Shown: one piece after another, positions 26,509 to 34,219 of the stretch | Layout: each line of letters starts with the position of its first letter | Numbering within the stretch: position 1 is the first letter of the stretch | Assembly: GCF_049800835.1 (NCBI RefSeq) | Contig: NZ_JBNAFU010000008.1 | Location: 62,001-126,000, forward strand | Source: Dinoroseobacter sp049800835 | Lineage (GTDB): Bacteria; Pseudomonadota; Alphaproteobacteria; Rhodobacterales; Rhodobacteraceae | Reading direction: 5' to 3' | Length of the DNA: 64,000 nucleotides | Made by a program: the position numbers and the translations under genes | The notes under the pieces: generated by a model | Seen by the model: only the letters and a program-made list of their open reading frames with translations | Databases searched by the model: none | What the model was told of the DNA's origin: nothing

Positions 26509-28287
26509 CTAGACGGCCTCGTCCATCATATCAGCCGGGTCTATCCCAGCCACAGCCACGGGTTTTTTCATCGCGTCGCGGCGGAAGGGTTCGCCAAGCT
26601 CCTGATTGATCATGGCCTCGATCAGGGTTGTCACGCCGTTCTCCATCTGGTCCGTGATGGCCTGGCGGAGGGCTTCGGTCAGTTCCTCCTGCGTGCGGGC
26701 AACCACGCCCTTGAGCGAGCAGGCCTTGGCGATCCCGGCATAGGAAACCTCTTCGTCCAGTTCGGTGCCGACGAAATTGTCATCGAACCAGAGGGTCGAA
26801 TTCCGTTTCTCTGCGCCCCACTGGTAGTTGCGGAACACGATCTGGGTGATGGCGGGCCATTCGCCGCGTCCAATCGCTGTGAGTTCGTTGACCGCAATTC
26901 CAAAGGCACCGTCCCCGGCAAACCCGACCACCGGGACGTCGGGGCAGCCGATCTTGGCACCCACAATGGCAGGCAGGCCGTAGCCGCAGGGGCCGAACAG
27001 ACCGGGGGCAAGGTACTTGCGGCCCTCTTCGAAGCTCGGGTAGGCGTTGCCGATCGCACAGTTGTTCCCGATGTCGGAGGAAATGATCGCCTCCTGTGGC
27101 AAGGCTGCCTGGATGGCGCGCCACGCCATCCGCGGGCTCATCCAGTCCGGTTTGGCGGCGCGGGCACGCTCGTTCCAGGTTGTGCCCGGGTCGTCATCCT
27201 CGTGATCCATGGAGGACAACTGCTGCGCCCAACGCGACTTTGTCTCGGCGATCTTTGCAAGCCGTGCGTCGCGCCCTTCGTCCCCGGCGGTATCCGAGAG
27301 CTTGCCGAGTATGGCGTCAGCCACTTTCGCCGCGTCCCCGACAATGCCTACGGTGACCTTCTTGGTCAGGCCGATCCGGTCCGGGTTGATATCGACCTGA
27401 ATGATCTTGGCATCCGCAGGCCAGTATTCGAGCCCATAGCCGGGCAGGGTTGAGAACGGGTTCAGCCGCGTGCCAAGGCACAAAACAACGTCAGCCTCGC
27501 TGATCAACTGCATCCCGGCCTTCGAGCCATTGTAACCGAGCGGCCCGGCGAACAACCGGTGCGAGCCCGGGAACGCATCATTGTGCTGGTAACCGACACA
27601 GACCGGCGCATCGAGGCGTTCTGCAAGCGCCTTGCTTGCAGCGATACCGCCTTTCGACAAGACCACGCCTGCGCCGTTCAGGATCACCGGATTGCGTGCC
27701 TCCGACAGAAGTTTTGCTGCCTCGGAGACAGAGTTCTCGCCGCCACCCGGGCGCTCGAATTCAAGGGCTGTCGGAATGTCGATGTCGATGACTTGGGTCC
27801 AGTAATCCCGGGGTATGTTGATCTGCGCCGGCGCGGACAGGTGCTTTGCTTTCGCGATCACACGGGCCAGAACCTCAGCCACGCGCGACGGGTCGCGTAC
27901 CTCTTCCTGATAACCCACCATATCCTCGAACAGGGCCATCTGTTCGACTTCCTGAAATCCACCCTGACCGATTGTCTTGTTCGCGGCCTGCGGTGTGACC
28001 AGCAGCAGCGGCGTGTGGTTCCAGTAAGCGGTTTTGACCGCAGTGACGAAGTTGGTGATGCCGGGCCCATTCTGCGCGATCATCATCGACATCTTGCCGG
28101 TCGCGCGCGTATAGCCATCCGCCATCATTCCGGCGCTGCCTTCGTGGGCGCAATCCCAGAATGTGATGCCCGCGGTCGGAAACAGGTCCGAGATCGGCAT
28201 CATGGCCGATCCGATAATCCCGAACGCATGCTTGATGCCGTGGCGTTGCAGCGTTTTGACGAATGCCTCTTCGGTCGTCATTTTCAT
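26509..28287 (-). CDS. xsc: Sulfoacetaldehyde acetyltransferase
   Basis: 592 residues, the normal length. This ThDP enzyme converts sulfoacetaldehyde and phosphate to acetyl phosphate and sulfite. The ThDP-activating glutamate is in AHEGSAGMMADGY (E49), and the diphosphate/Mg motif is GDGAFGIAVNEL...VFRN near 460-490. The start of the protein (MKMTTEEAFVKTLQRHGIKHAFG) and the HTPLLLVTPQAANKTIGQGGFQ region are typical of Xsc rather than acetolactate synthase. GGGGAAG precedes the ATG at 28287; MTTEEAF two codons later is an alternative start. It is the first gene of xsc-yeiH-ackA and lies 33 bp after the GMC gene, with which it may be co-transcribed. Confidence 0.93.
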   Translation of the reverse strand: MKMTTEEAFVKTLQRHGIKHAFGIIGSAMMPISDLFPTAGITFWDCAHEGSAGMMADGYTRATGKMSMMIAQNGPGITNFVTAVKTAYWNHTPLLLVTPQAANKTIGQGGFQEVEQMALFEDMVGYQEEVRDPSRVAEVLARVIAKAKHLSAPAQINIPRDYWTQVIDIDIPTALEFERPGGGENSVSEAAKLLSEARNPVILNGAGVVLSKGGIAASKALAERLDAPVCVGYQHNDAFPGSHRLFAGPLGYNGSKAGMQLISEADVVLCLGTRLNPFSTLPGYGLEYWPADAKIIQVDINPDRIGLTKKVTVGIVGDAAKVADAILGKLSDTAGDEGRDARLAKIAETKSRWAQQLSSMDHEDDDPGTTWNERARAAKPDWMSPRMAWRAIQAALPQEAIISSDIGNNCAIGNAYPSFEEGRKYLAPGLFGPCGYGLPAIVGAKIGCPDVPVVGFAGDGAFGIAVNELTAIGRGEWPAITQIVFRNYQWGAEKRNSTLWFDDNFVGTELDEEVSYAGIAKACSLKGVVARTQEELTEALRQAITDQMENGVTTLIEAMINQELGEPFRRDAMKKPVAVAGIDPADMMDEAV

Positions 28288-28320
28288 GATGGTACTTCCC
28301 CTAATGCAATATCAGCTGTG

Positions 28321-29943
28321 TCAGGCGACGCTGTTCACAGCGCCCGTCTTGCGGTCCTCGAGAATCATGTCGGAAGCTTTTTCTCCGATCATGATTGCCG
28401 GGGCGTTGGTATTTCCCGAGACGATCTCGGGCATGATGGAGCAATCTGCGATCCGTAAGCCGCCGATCCCGTGGACGCGCAAACGCGCATCGACAACGGC
28501 ATCTTTGCCGGAGCCCATTTTGCAGGTTCCGGTCGGATGATAGATCGTGGTGGAGTTGTTTCGAGCCCAGTCCAGCGTGCCTTCATAGTCCTCCAGATCG
28601 AGTGCGCCATCTGGCCGAAATTCCTCTGATATCTTGTGCTTCAGTGGTGCGTGGCGTGCAATCCGCCGGGCTATCTTGATGCCTTCCACGATGGTTCGGC
28701 AATCGGTTTCTGTCGACAGGTATCTGGGGTGGATTTTCGGGTAAACCGCCGCGTCAGCGGATGCGAGGCGGATCTCTCCGCGGCTTTCGGGCCGCAGTTG
28801 GCAGACCGACATCGTGAAGGCCGAGAACGGGTGTACCCCGTCGCCGGGACTGTCGGCGGACCACGGTTGTACGTGGAATTGGACATCCGGAGTCTCGACA
28901 TGATTGCCCGTGCGCATGAACCCCGTGGCAAGGCTCGCTGCCATCGTCATCGGTCCTGCGCGAAACAGCGCGTATTTCAGGGCGATGCGGGCCTGGTTGA
29001 AAAGGCTGCGCACCTCGTCATTCAGGGTGGGTTCGTTGCACTTGAAGACCAACCGCGCCTGCAGATGGTCCTGCATGTTCTTGCCCACGCCGTGGAGGTC
29101 GGTCACCACTTCGATGCCCTGATCTTGAAGCTGCGCCGCCTCTCCGATGCCGGACACCATCAGCAGTTGCGGAGACCCGATTGCCCCCGAAGACAGGATC
29201 ACTTCGCCCCTTGCCCTTACGGTTTTCTCCGCGCCGGAGCCGTCCCTGTAAGCAACGCCTGTGGCCCGTTTGCCGTCGAACAGAATCCTCGACGCAGCGG
29301 CCCGCGTCACGACCGTGAGGTTCGGGCGGGACCGCACCGGCTTTAGGAAGGCCACGGCGCTGGAACAGCGCCGACCGTTCTGCGCAGTCAGCTGAAAGTA
29401 GCCGACCCCCTCTTGTTTCGCGCCGTTGTAGTCGGGATTGAACGGATAACCCGCCTCCTGTGCGGCTGCGACCCACGCGTCACAGATGGGCCGCTGCAGG
29501 CGCATGTTCGACACTGCCAGCGAACCTTGGTCGCCGTGGAAATCATCTGCTCCGCGTTCCTGCTTCTCGGACCTTTTGAACAGGGGCAGCACATCATCCC
29601 AGCCCCAGCCGGGATTGCCCATTTGTGCCCATCGATCATAATCCTGCGGCTGTCCACGCACGTAGAGAAGGCCGTTCAGCGAGGAAGAGCCACCCAGAAC
29701 CTTGCCGCGCGGCCAATCCAGCTGCCGCCCGTTCAGGCCTGGGTCAGGTTCCGTGCGGTAGCACCAGTCGACCGACGGATTGTGCATGGTTTTGAAGTAG
29801 CCGACGGGGATGTGAATCCACGGGTTGATGTCGCGCCCACCGGCCTCAAGCAGGACGACCGTAACATCGGGCTGAGCGCTCAGACGGTTCGCAAGAACAC
29901 ATCCCGCCGAACCTGCGCCAACGATGACATAGTCTGCTTCCAC
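28321..29943 (-). CDS. iseJ: GMC-family flavoprotein dehydrogenase, probable isethionate dehydrogenase
   Basis: 540 residues. The FAD-binding loop is GAGSAGCVLANRL near residue 8; GGSSSLNGLLYVRG near 85 is GMC signature 1; the catalytic histidine is in YHPTGTCKMG near 475 and the asparagine in SGNTNAPAIMIG near 515. Choline-dehydrogenase-like GMC enzymes oxidise primary alcohols. Isethionate dehydrogenase IseJ is a GMC flavoprotein that makes sulfoacetaldehyde and is encoded beside a transporter and an IclR regulator (IseR), the context seen here, with xsc immediately downstream. The substrate is therefore inferred from neighbours; choline or another alcohol remains possible. Start: GTG 29943 with GAGGGGAAAA upstream; the ATG at 29991 has no ribosome site. 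Confidence 0.72.
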   Translation of the reverse strand: MEADYVIVGAGSAGCVLANRLSAQPDVTVVLLEAGGRDINPWIHIPVGYFKTMHNPSVDWCYRTEPDPGLNGRQLDWPRGKVLGGSSSLNGLLYVRGQPQDYDRWAQMGNPGWGWDDVLPLFKRSEKQERGADDFHGDQGSLAVSNMRLQRPICDAWVAAAQEAGYPFNPDYNGAKQEGVGYFQLTAQNGRRCSSAVAFLKPVRSRPNLTVVTRAAASRILFDGKRATGVAYRDGSGAEKTVRARGEVILSSGAIGSPQLLMVSGIGEAAQLQDQGIEVVTDLHGVGKNMQDHLQARLVFKCNEPTLNDEVRSLFNQARIALKYALFRAGPMTMAASLATGFMRTGNHVETPDVQFHVQPWSADSPGDGVHPFSAFTMSVCQLRPESRGEIRLASADAAVYPKIHPRYLSTETDCRTIVEGIKIARRIARHAPLKHKISEEFRPDGALDLEDYEGTLDWARNNSTTIYHPTGTCKMGSGKDAVVDARLRVHGIGGLRIADCSIMPEIVSGNTNAPAIMIGEKASDMILEDRKTGAVNSVA

Positions 29944-30050
29944 GCCACTTTTCCCCTCAACTCTGAAAAAACGTCTATGCAAAACGGCCATACCAGTCTA
30001 GCCTTTTTTGAAAAGAAACGTCTCAAAAATTGCTAATATGGGAGGAAGCA
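29944..30050. promoter_or_regulatory. Divergent promoter region between GMC dehydrogenase and TRAP genes, with repeated AAACGTCT
   Basis: 107 AT-rich bp separate the two divergent units. AAACGTCT occurs at 29969-29976 and again at 30016-30023, 47 bp apart in the same orientation and each preceded by a run of A/G. They may be operator half-sites for the IclR regulator encoded at 33426. This is inference from position and repetition. Confidence 0.4.
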
Positions 30051-31280
30051 ATGGGAGTCTATGATCGTATCAAGGGGGTCTCGAGAAGAGATTTCTTCAG
30101 GATTGCTGGCACTTACGGGATGAGTTCCACGCTCATGGCGGCGGGTGCTTTTGGCGGCGCCATGACTGCGGCGAACCTCGCGAAGGCCGCCGAATCGACT
30201 TACAACAAGCGCTTTGCCAAGGAAGCGAAGCACACGCTCAAGTTCGGCGCGGCGGGCTTCAACCCGCAGAACCTTCTGATCGAGAGGGCAGGGTGCCTTG
30301 AGTTCGCGCGCGACCTCGAAGAGCGGACGGATGGCGAGATCCGGGTGGAGTTCATCGGCAACAACCAGATCTGTGGCCAGCTCTCCTGCGTGGAAAAAGC
30401 CCAGCAAGGCATCATCGACATCTACGCTGCCTCCACGCAGAACTCCGCAGGCGGTGCGCCGTACCTGAACGTGCTTGATTACGCGTACATGTTCCGCAGC
30501 CGCGCGGATCAATACTACTTCATGTACAGCCCGGAATCGCAGCGCATCCTGCGCGATCCGTTCGAGAAGCGGCATGGGTTGAAGTTCCTGTTCACCCATG
30601 CGGAGCTGCGGGGCATCCAGCTTGGCCTGAGCTGGCAGGACAAGCCGACAGTCACCTCGATCGAGCAGCTTGCCGGGACCAAGAACCGTGTCACAGGCAC
30701 CCAACTTGGCCGCATTGCCATGAACGCCCTGAACCTCAACCCCGTCCCGGTCGCATGGGAGGAAACACTGGATGGACTCAAGCAAGGTCTGATCGACGGC
30801 GCGGAAACCTGGGCGTCTGCTGTGGCCTACGCCAACATGTCGCCCGTGGTCAGCCAGTGCGTGGATCTGCGTTTCTTCTGCGGGACCGAGCACACCGCCA
30901 TGCGCACCGAAACCTTCGACGGGCTTGGCGGCGAGCTGCAGGATGCGGTCATGGAAGCCTCCTACCTGACGCAGGTGCACGTCCAGGCGGCGAACGAGGC
31001 TGCGTTGGTCAACACGGTCGGCTTCACTGACCCGCCCATGCCGGGCACGATCTTCGCCGAAAACAACGTGCGGGTCGCAAAACTGTCGGATGCAGAGATC
31101 AAGAAAGCCGAGGAAATGTGCTCGCCCGAGTATCAGCCGGCCCTGTGGGAGCAGTGGCGCGAGCGGATTAACGGCTGGGCCGGTGGCATCGATACGTATC
31201 AGGACATCTACAACGAAGTCCGCAACAACCCGCACACACTCGCGGAAAACGTCGAGCCGCGCCGCTGGTGGAAAGGCTGA
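30051..31280 (+). CDS. TRAP transporter solute-binding (DctP-type) protein, Tat-exported
   Basis: 409 residues. The N-terminus has a twin-arginine signal (SRRDFFRIAGTYGMSS...), and the mature protein begins near AAESTYNKRF. The body follows the DctP pattern, including the segment EETLDGLKQGLIDGAETW near 240-256 where the substrate-binding region lies. It captures the solute in the periplasm for the membrane subunits encoded next. Context (GMC dehydrogenase, xsc, tpa) points to a C2 sulfonate such as isethionate or taurine (IseK/TauK role). Start: ATG 30051 after GGGAGGAAGCA. Confidence 0.85.
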   Translation: MGVYDRIKGVSRRDFFRIAGTYGMSSTLMAAGAFGGAMTAANLAKAAESTYNKRFAKEAKHTLKFGAAGFNPQNLLIERAGCLEFARDLEERTDGEIRVEFIGNNQICGQLSCVEKAQQGIIDIYAASTQNSAGGAPYLNVLDYAYMFRSRADQYYFMYSPESQRILRDPFEKRHGLKFLFTHAELRGIQLGLSWQDKPTVTSIEQLAGTKNRVTGTQLGRIAMNALNLNPVPVAWEETLDGLKQGLIDGAETWASAVAYANMSPVVSQCVDLRFFCGTEHTAMRTETFDGLGGELQDAVMEASYLTQVHVQAANEAALVNTVGFTDPPMPGTIFAENNVRVAKLSDAEIKKAEEMCSPEYQPALWEQWRERINGWAGGIDTYQDIYNEVRNNPHTLAENVEPRRWWKG

Positions 31281-31301
31281 GGCGGCACAGTCGTAAACCC
31301 T

Positions 31302-31329
31302 GACCAGCCCCGCCTGCGCGGGGCTGGTC
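31302..31329 (+). terminator. Strong intercistronic hairpin between TRAP binding-protein and permease genes
   Basis: A perfect 12-bp stem, GACCAGCCCCGC (31302-31313) and GCGGGGCTGGTC (31318-31329), closes a CTGC loop. No T-run follows, so it is more likely an mRNA 3'-end stabiliser or attenuator than a full terminator. Such hairpins commonly let the binding protein be made in excess over its permease. Confidence 0.65.
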
Positions 31330-31389
31330 CATCACACGAAAAACAGACCGGACAAATCCGGCGTTTTCAATTCAAGGGAGGAGGGGCAG

Positions 31390-32058
31390 ATGGCGATCTG
31401 GTCCGATCTGAGCGCTTTGCTGAGCGCCTTGGCCAGTCAGGATTCCTGGACGATCCGGCAGGCCCTTGCACCTGACACGGTCTACATCTTCGGCGCAGTC
31501 TTTCTGATGATTTCGGGACTCGCGCTGGCGTGGATCTACCATCATGTGCCGATCGTCGAACGGTATTTCGAACGCACTGTGATGGTGGCCTGTTACCTTC
31601 TGACGGCCGGGATCATTTTCTGGGGAGTCATTGACCGGTTCGTCTTTGCCAACCAGCAGCCTTGGTCAACCACGATCCCGCCGTTTCTGTTCATGATCAT
31701 GGCGCTGTTCGGAGGCGCCTACAACATCCGGATGCGCACGCATCTGAGCTTTTCCGAGTTCCGAACGATCATGCCGCGCAAGGCGCAGTTTGCCTGCCTC
31801 TGGCTCGATTTCGCATTGTGGTTCGGCTTTGCACTGATCCTGCTCGTTACGACCCTCCGCGTGGTTGCGTTGTCCGCATCGAACTTTCAAATCGTGCTGG
31901 GCACTGACAACACCATGCAGTGGTGGTTCCTGCTATCTGCGCCCGTGGCAGCCACGCTTATGGCCGCGCGCGCGGTCGAGAACATCGAAGACGACATCAG
32001 GAATTTCCGCACCGGACAACCGCTGATCAAGCAGGCCGTGATCGGGGGGGACACGTGA
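31390..32058 (+). CDS. TRAP transporter small permease (DctQ-type)
   Basis: 222 residues, at the upper end for the family, with hydrophobic helices near residues 33-55, 63-85, 95-115 and 138-160. DctQ subunits pair with the large permease and help dock the binding protein. Start at 31390 follows GGGAGGAGGGGCAG. The stop overlaps the next ATG by one base (TGATG), giving coupled translation with the large subunit. Counterpart of IseL/TauL if the sulfonate assignment is right. Confidence 0.85.
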   Translation: MAIWSDLSALLSALASQDSWTIRQALAPDTVYIFGAVFLMISGLALAWIYHHVPIVERYFERTVMVACYLLTAGIIFWGVIDRFVFANQQPWSTTIPPFLFMIMALFGGAYNIRMRTHLSFSEFRTIMPRKAQFACLWLDFALWFGFALILLVTTLRVVALSASNFQIVLGTDNTMQWWFLLSAPVAATLMAARAVENIEDDIRNFRTGQPLIKQAVIGGDT

Positions 32059-33416
32059 TGACCGATGGAACACTTGTCACGCTGATTTCCGTCGGGGTCA
32101 CGTTCCTGTTCATGCTGGGTGTGCCGGTGTTCCTGGTCATTGCCTATTGGGTGGTCGGGTGTTCGTTCGTGCTGGGCCTTACGCTTGACAACATGGGCGC
32201 CGAGATCCTGAACGTGTTCAACAAGGGTTTTGCGCTGCTTGCGATGCCGCTGTTCATCCTGACCGGTGACCTGATCAACAAGTCCGGGATCGCGCGGCGT
32301 CTTTCGGATTTTGCCTATGCCTGTCTCGGATGGTTGAGGGGCGGTCTGGCCATGGCTTCGCTTGGCGCGTGCGGGCTCTTTGCCGCCATCTCGGGGTCAA
32401 ATTCCGCCACGACGGCGACGATCGGATCAATGTTGCATCCCGAAATGGTCAAAGGCGGCTATGACGAGCGTTTCTCTGCGGCCACGGCGGCCGCCGGTGG
32501 TACCGTGGGCATCATCATCCCGCCCTCGATCATCTTCATTGTCTACGGGTTCCTGATGAATCTGCCGATCTCCGACCTGTTTGTGGCGGGAATTCTGCCC
32601 GGTGCTTTGATGGTGATCGGCATGCAGCTTGCCTGCTGGATCATCTGCCGGATCAACGGTTGGGGATACCTGATCCCGTTGCAGATCAATCGCGTCCTCA
32701 AAACCGCGTTCGGCGCGTGGCTTGGGTTCTTCGCCATCGGTCTGGTGCTGTGGGGTATCTACACCGGGAAATTCTCGCCAACCGAGGCGGCTGGCGTCAC
32801 GGTCGGTTTCTGCATCATCGCAGGGCTTCTGTCCTGGGTGGTCAGCCGGTTCATGAACCGCGATCCAAACCGCACCTGGGAAGACAAGAGCTATGGCGAA
32901 ATGCTTGTGGTCGAGGGTTTCACGCTCTGGCAGGTGCCGGGCATTACAATGCGGTCAGCAGAGATCACGGGCATCCTTGCGCCGCTGATCGCGATTTCCG
33001 TGGTCATGCAACAGATCCTGTCGCTACTGGGCGCGCAGCAGGTGATCGGGGATTTCGTCACGTCCATGGGGGGGTACTATGCGGTGCTGTTCACGGCGAT
33101 GGTGATCGTGTTCTTTTCGGGCATGGTGCTCGAGTCCCTGCCGGTGACAATCATTCTTGCGCCGATCCTTGCCCCCATCGCGGCAAGCGTCGGGATTGAT
33201 CCCATCCATTTCTCGGTCATCTTCCTTGTCGGCGCCTCCATCGGGTTCATCACGCCGCCATATGGGTTGAACCTCTATGTGGCCTCAGGGGTGACGGGGG
33301 TGCCGTATTTCCGGCTGCTGAGGTACACGGTGCCCTATCTGGTTGCACTGATCAGCGTTTGGGTATTGGTTTCTCTGACCCCCGAACTGGCGCTGTTCCT
33401 GCTGCCAAACAGGTGA
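32058..33416 (+). CDS. TRAP transporter large permease (DctM-type)
   Basis: 452 residues with about twelve membrane helices. DctM signatures include FALLAMPLFILTGDL near 58, AISGSNSATTATIGS near 110, TAAAGGTVGIIIPPS near 145, and a C-terminal FITPPYGLNLYV segment. It forms the Na+-driven translocation pathway. The true start is the ATG at 32058 overlapping the dctQ stop; a longer frame from 31920 lies inside dctQ. It belongs to the same operon as the IclR regulator that begins 10 bp downstream. Confidence 0.88.
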   Translation: MTDGTLVTLISVGVTFLFMLGVPVFLVIAYWVVGCSFVLGLTLDNMGAEILNVFNKGFALLAMPLFILTGDLINKSGIARRLSDFAYACLGWLRGGLAMASLGACGLFAAISGSNSATTATIGSMLHPEMVKGGYDERFSAATAAAGGTVGIIIPPSIIFIVYGFLMNLPISDLFVAGILPGALMVIGMQLACWIICRINGWGYLIPLQINRVLKTAFGAWLGFFAIGLVLWGIYTGKFSPTEAAGVTVGFCIIAGLLSWVVSRFMNRDPNRTWEDKSYGEMLVVEGFTLWQVPGITMRSAEITGILAPLIAISVVMQQILSLLGAQQVIGDFVTSMGGYYAVLFTAMVIVFFSGMVLESLPVTIILAPILAPIAASVGIDPIHFSVIFLVGASIGFITPPYGLNLYVASGVTGVPYFRLLRYTVPYLVALISVWVLVSLTPELALFLLPNR

Positions 33417-33425
33417 GACCGATGC

Positions 33426-34205
33426 ATGCCCGATGATTCCGCCTCTGACACCAAAGGGCAGATACCGACAAATCTGCGCCTGCTGTTGATCCTCGAAGAG
33501 GTGTCCAGAGCGGGTGTGCCGGTCTCTCCTGCTGCGTTGTCAGAGGCGTTGGGTCTGCCCAAACCAACGATCCACCGGCTGCTGACGACCGCAGAAGAGC
33601 AAGAGTTTCTGCAGCGTGACATTGATGGCCGCTCCTATGGGCCGGGCCGCAGGCTCCGGCGTCTGGCGGGCAACACGCTCTCGTCGCAGCGGCTGAGAAC
33701 AGAACGGCTTCTGATCATGCAGGCACTGGCGCGAGAGGTCGGGGAAACCTGCAATCTCGCAGCACCCGGGCGCTTCGGAATGGTCTATCTGGACCGGGTG
33801 GAGACGCTCTGGCCACTGCGTATTCAGTTGCCGGTGGGCACGCAGGTGCCATTTCATTGCACCGCAAGCGGCAAGATGTATCTGTCATCGCTGCGCACGG
33901 ACAAGCTGAACCGGTTCCTGTCTTGGATGGACCTGAAGCCCGTCACGAAGCGGACGATTTCCGACAAGGATGTGTTGGTCGAAGAACTGGGGAGCACACG
34001 CGCACGGGGATATGCCACAGACGATGAAGAATTCATGGACGACATGGTCGCCGTCGCCGTGCCGCTGCGCGACAGCGAGGGGCGGTTGCTGACCACCTTG
34101 TCGATGCACGCCCCGCGGCAGCGCCATGACCTTGCCAGTCTCAGCAAGATGATCCCGCAACTGCGCGAAGCCGCCGACCGGCTGGAGACCTTGGGTCTCA
34201 ATTGA
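33426..34205 (+). CDS. IclR-family transcriptional regulator
   Basis: 259 residues. A winged helix-turn-helix lies at about 15-75 (LRLLLILEEVSR, then LSEALGLPKPTIHRLLTT), and the IclR effector domain at about 90-255, with the typical FHCTASGKMYLS and GYATDDEEFMDDMVAVAVP motifs. It is the last gene of the TRAP operon, which faces away from the GMC dehydrogenase gene. An IclR regulator (IseR) accompanies isethionate genes in known clusters, so control of the divergent promoter at 29944-30050 is likely but inferred. Convergent with the FAD-GcvT gene, 14 bp apart. Confidence 0.88.
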   Translation: MPDDSASDTKGQIPTNLRLLLILEEVSRAGVPVSPAALSEALGLPKPTIHRLLTTAEEQEFLQRDIDGRSYGPGRRLRRLAGNTLSSQRLRTERLLIMQALAREVGETCNLAAPGRFGMVYLDRVETLWPLRIQLPVGTQVPFHCTASGKMYLSSLRTDKLNRFLSWMDLKPVTKRTISDKDVLVEELGSTRARGYATDDEEFMDDMVAVAVPLRDSEGRLLTTLSMHAPRQRHDLASLSKMIPQLREAADRLETLGLN

Positions 34206-34219
34206 CCAAGGTGGTCTGG

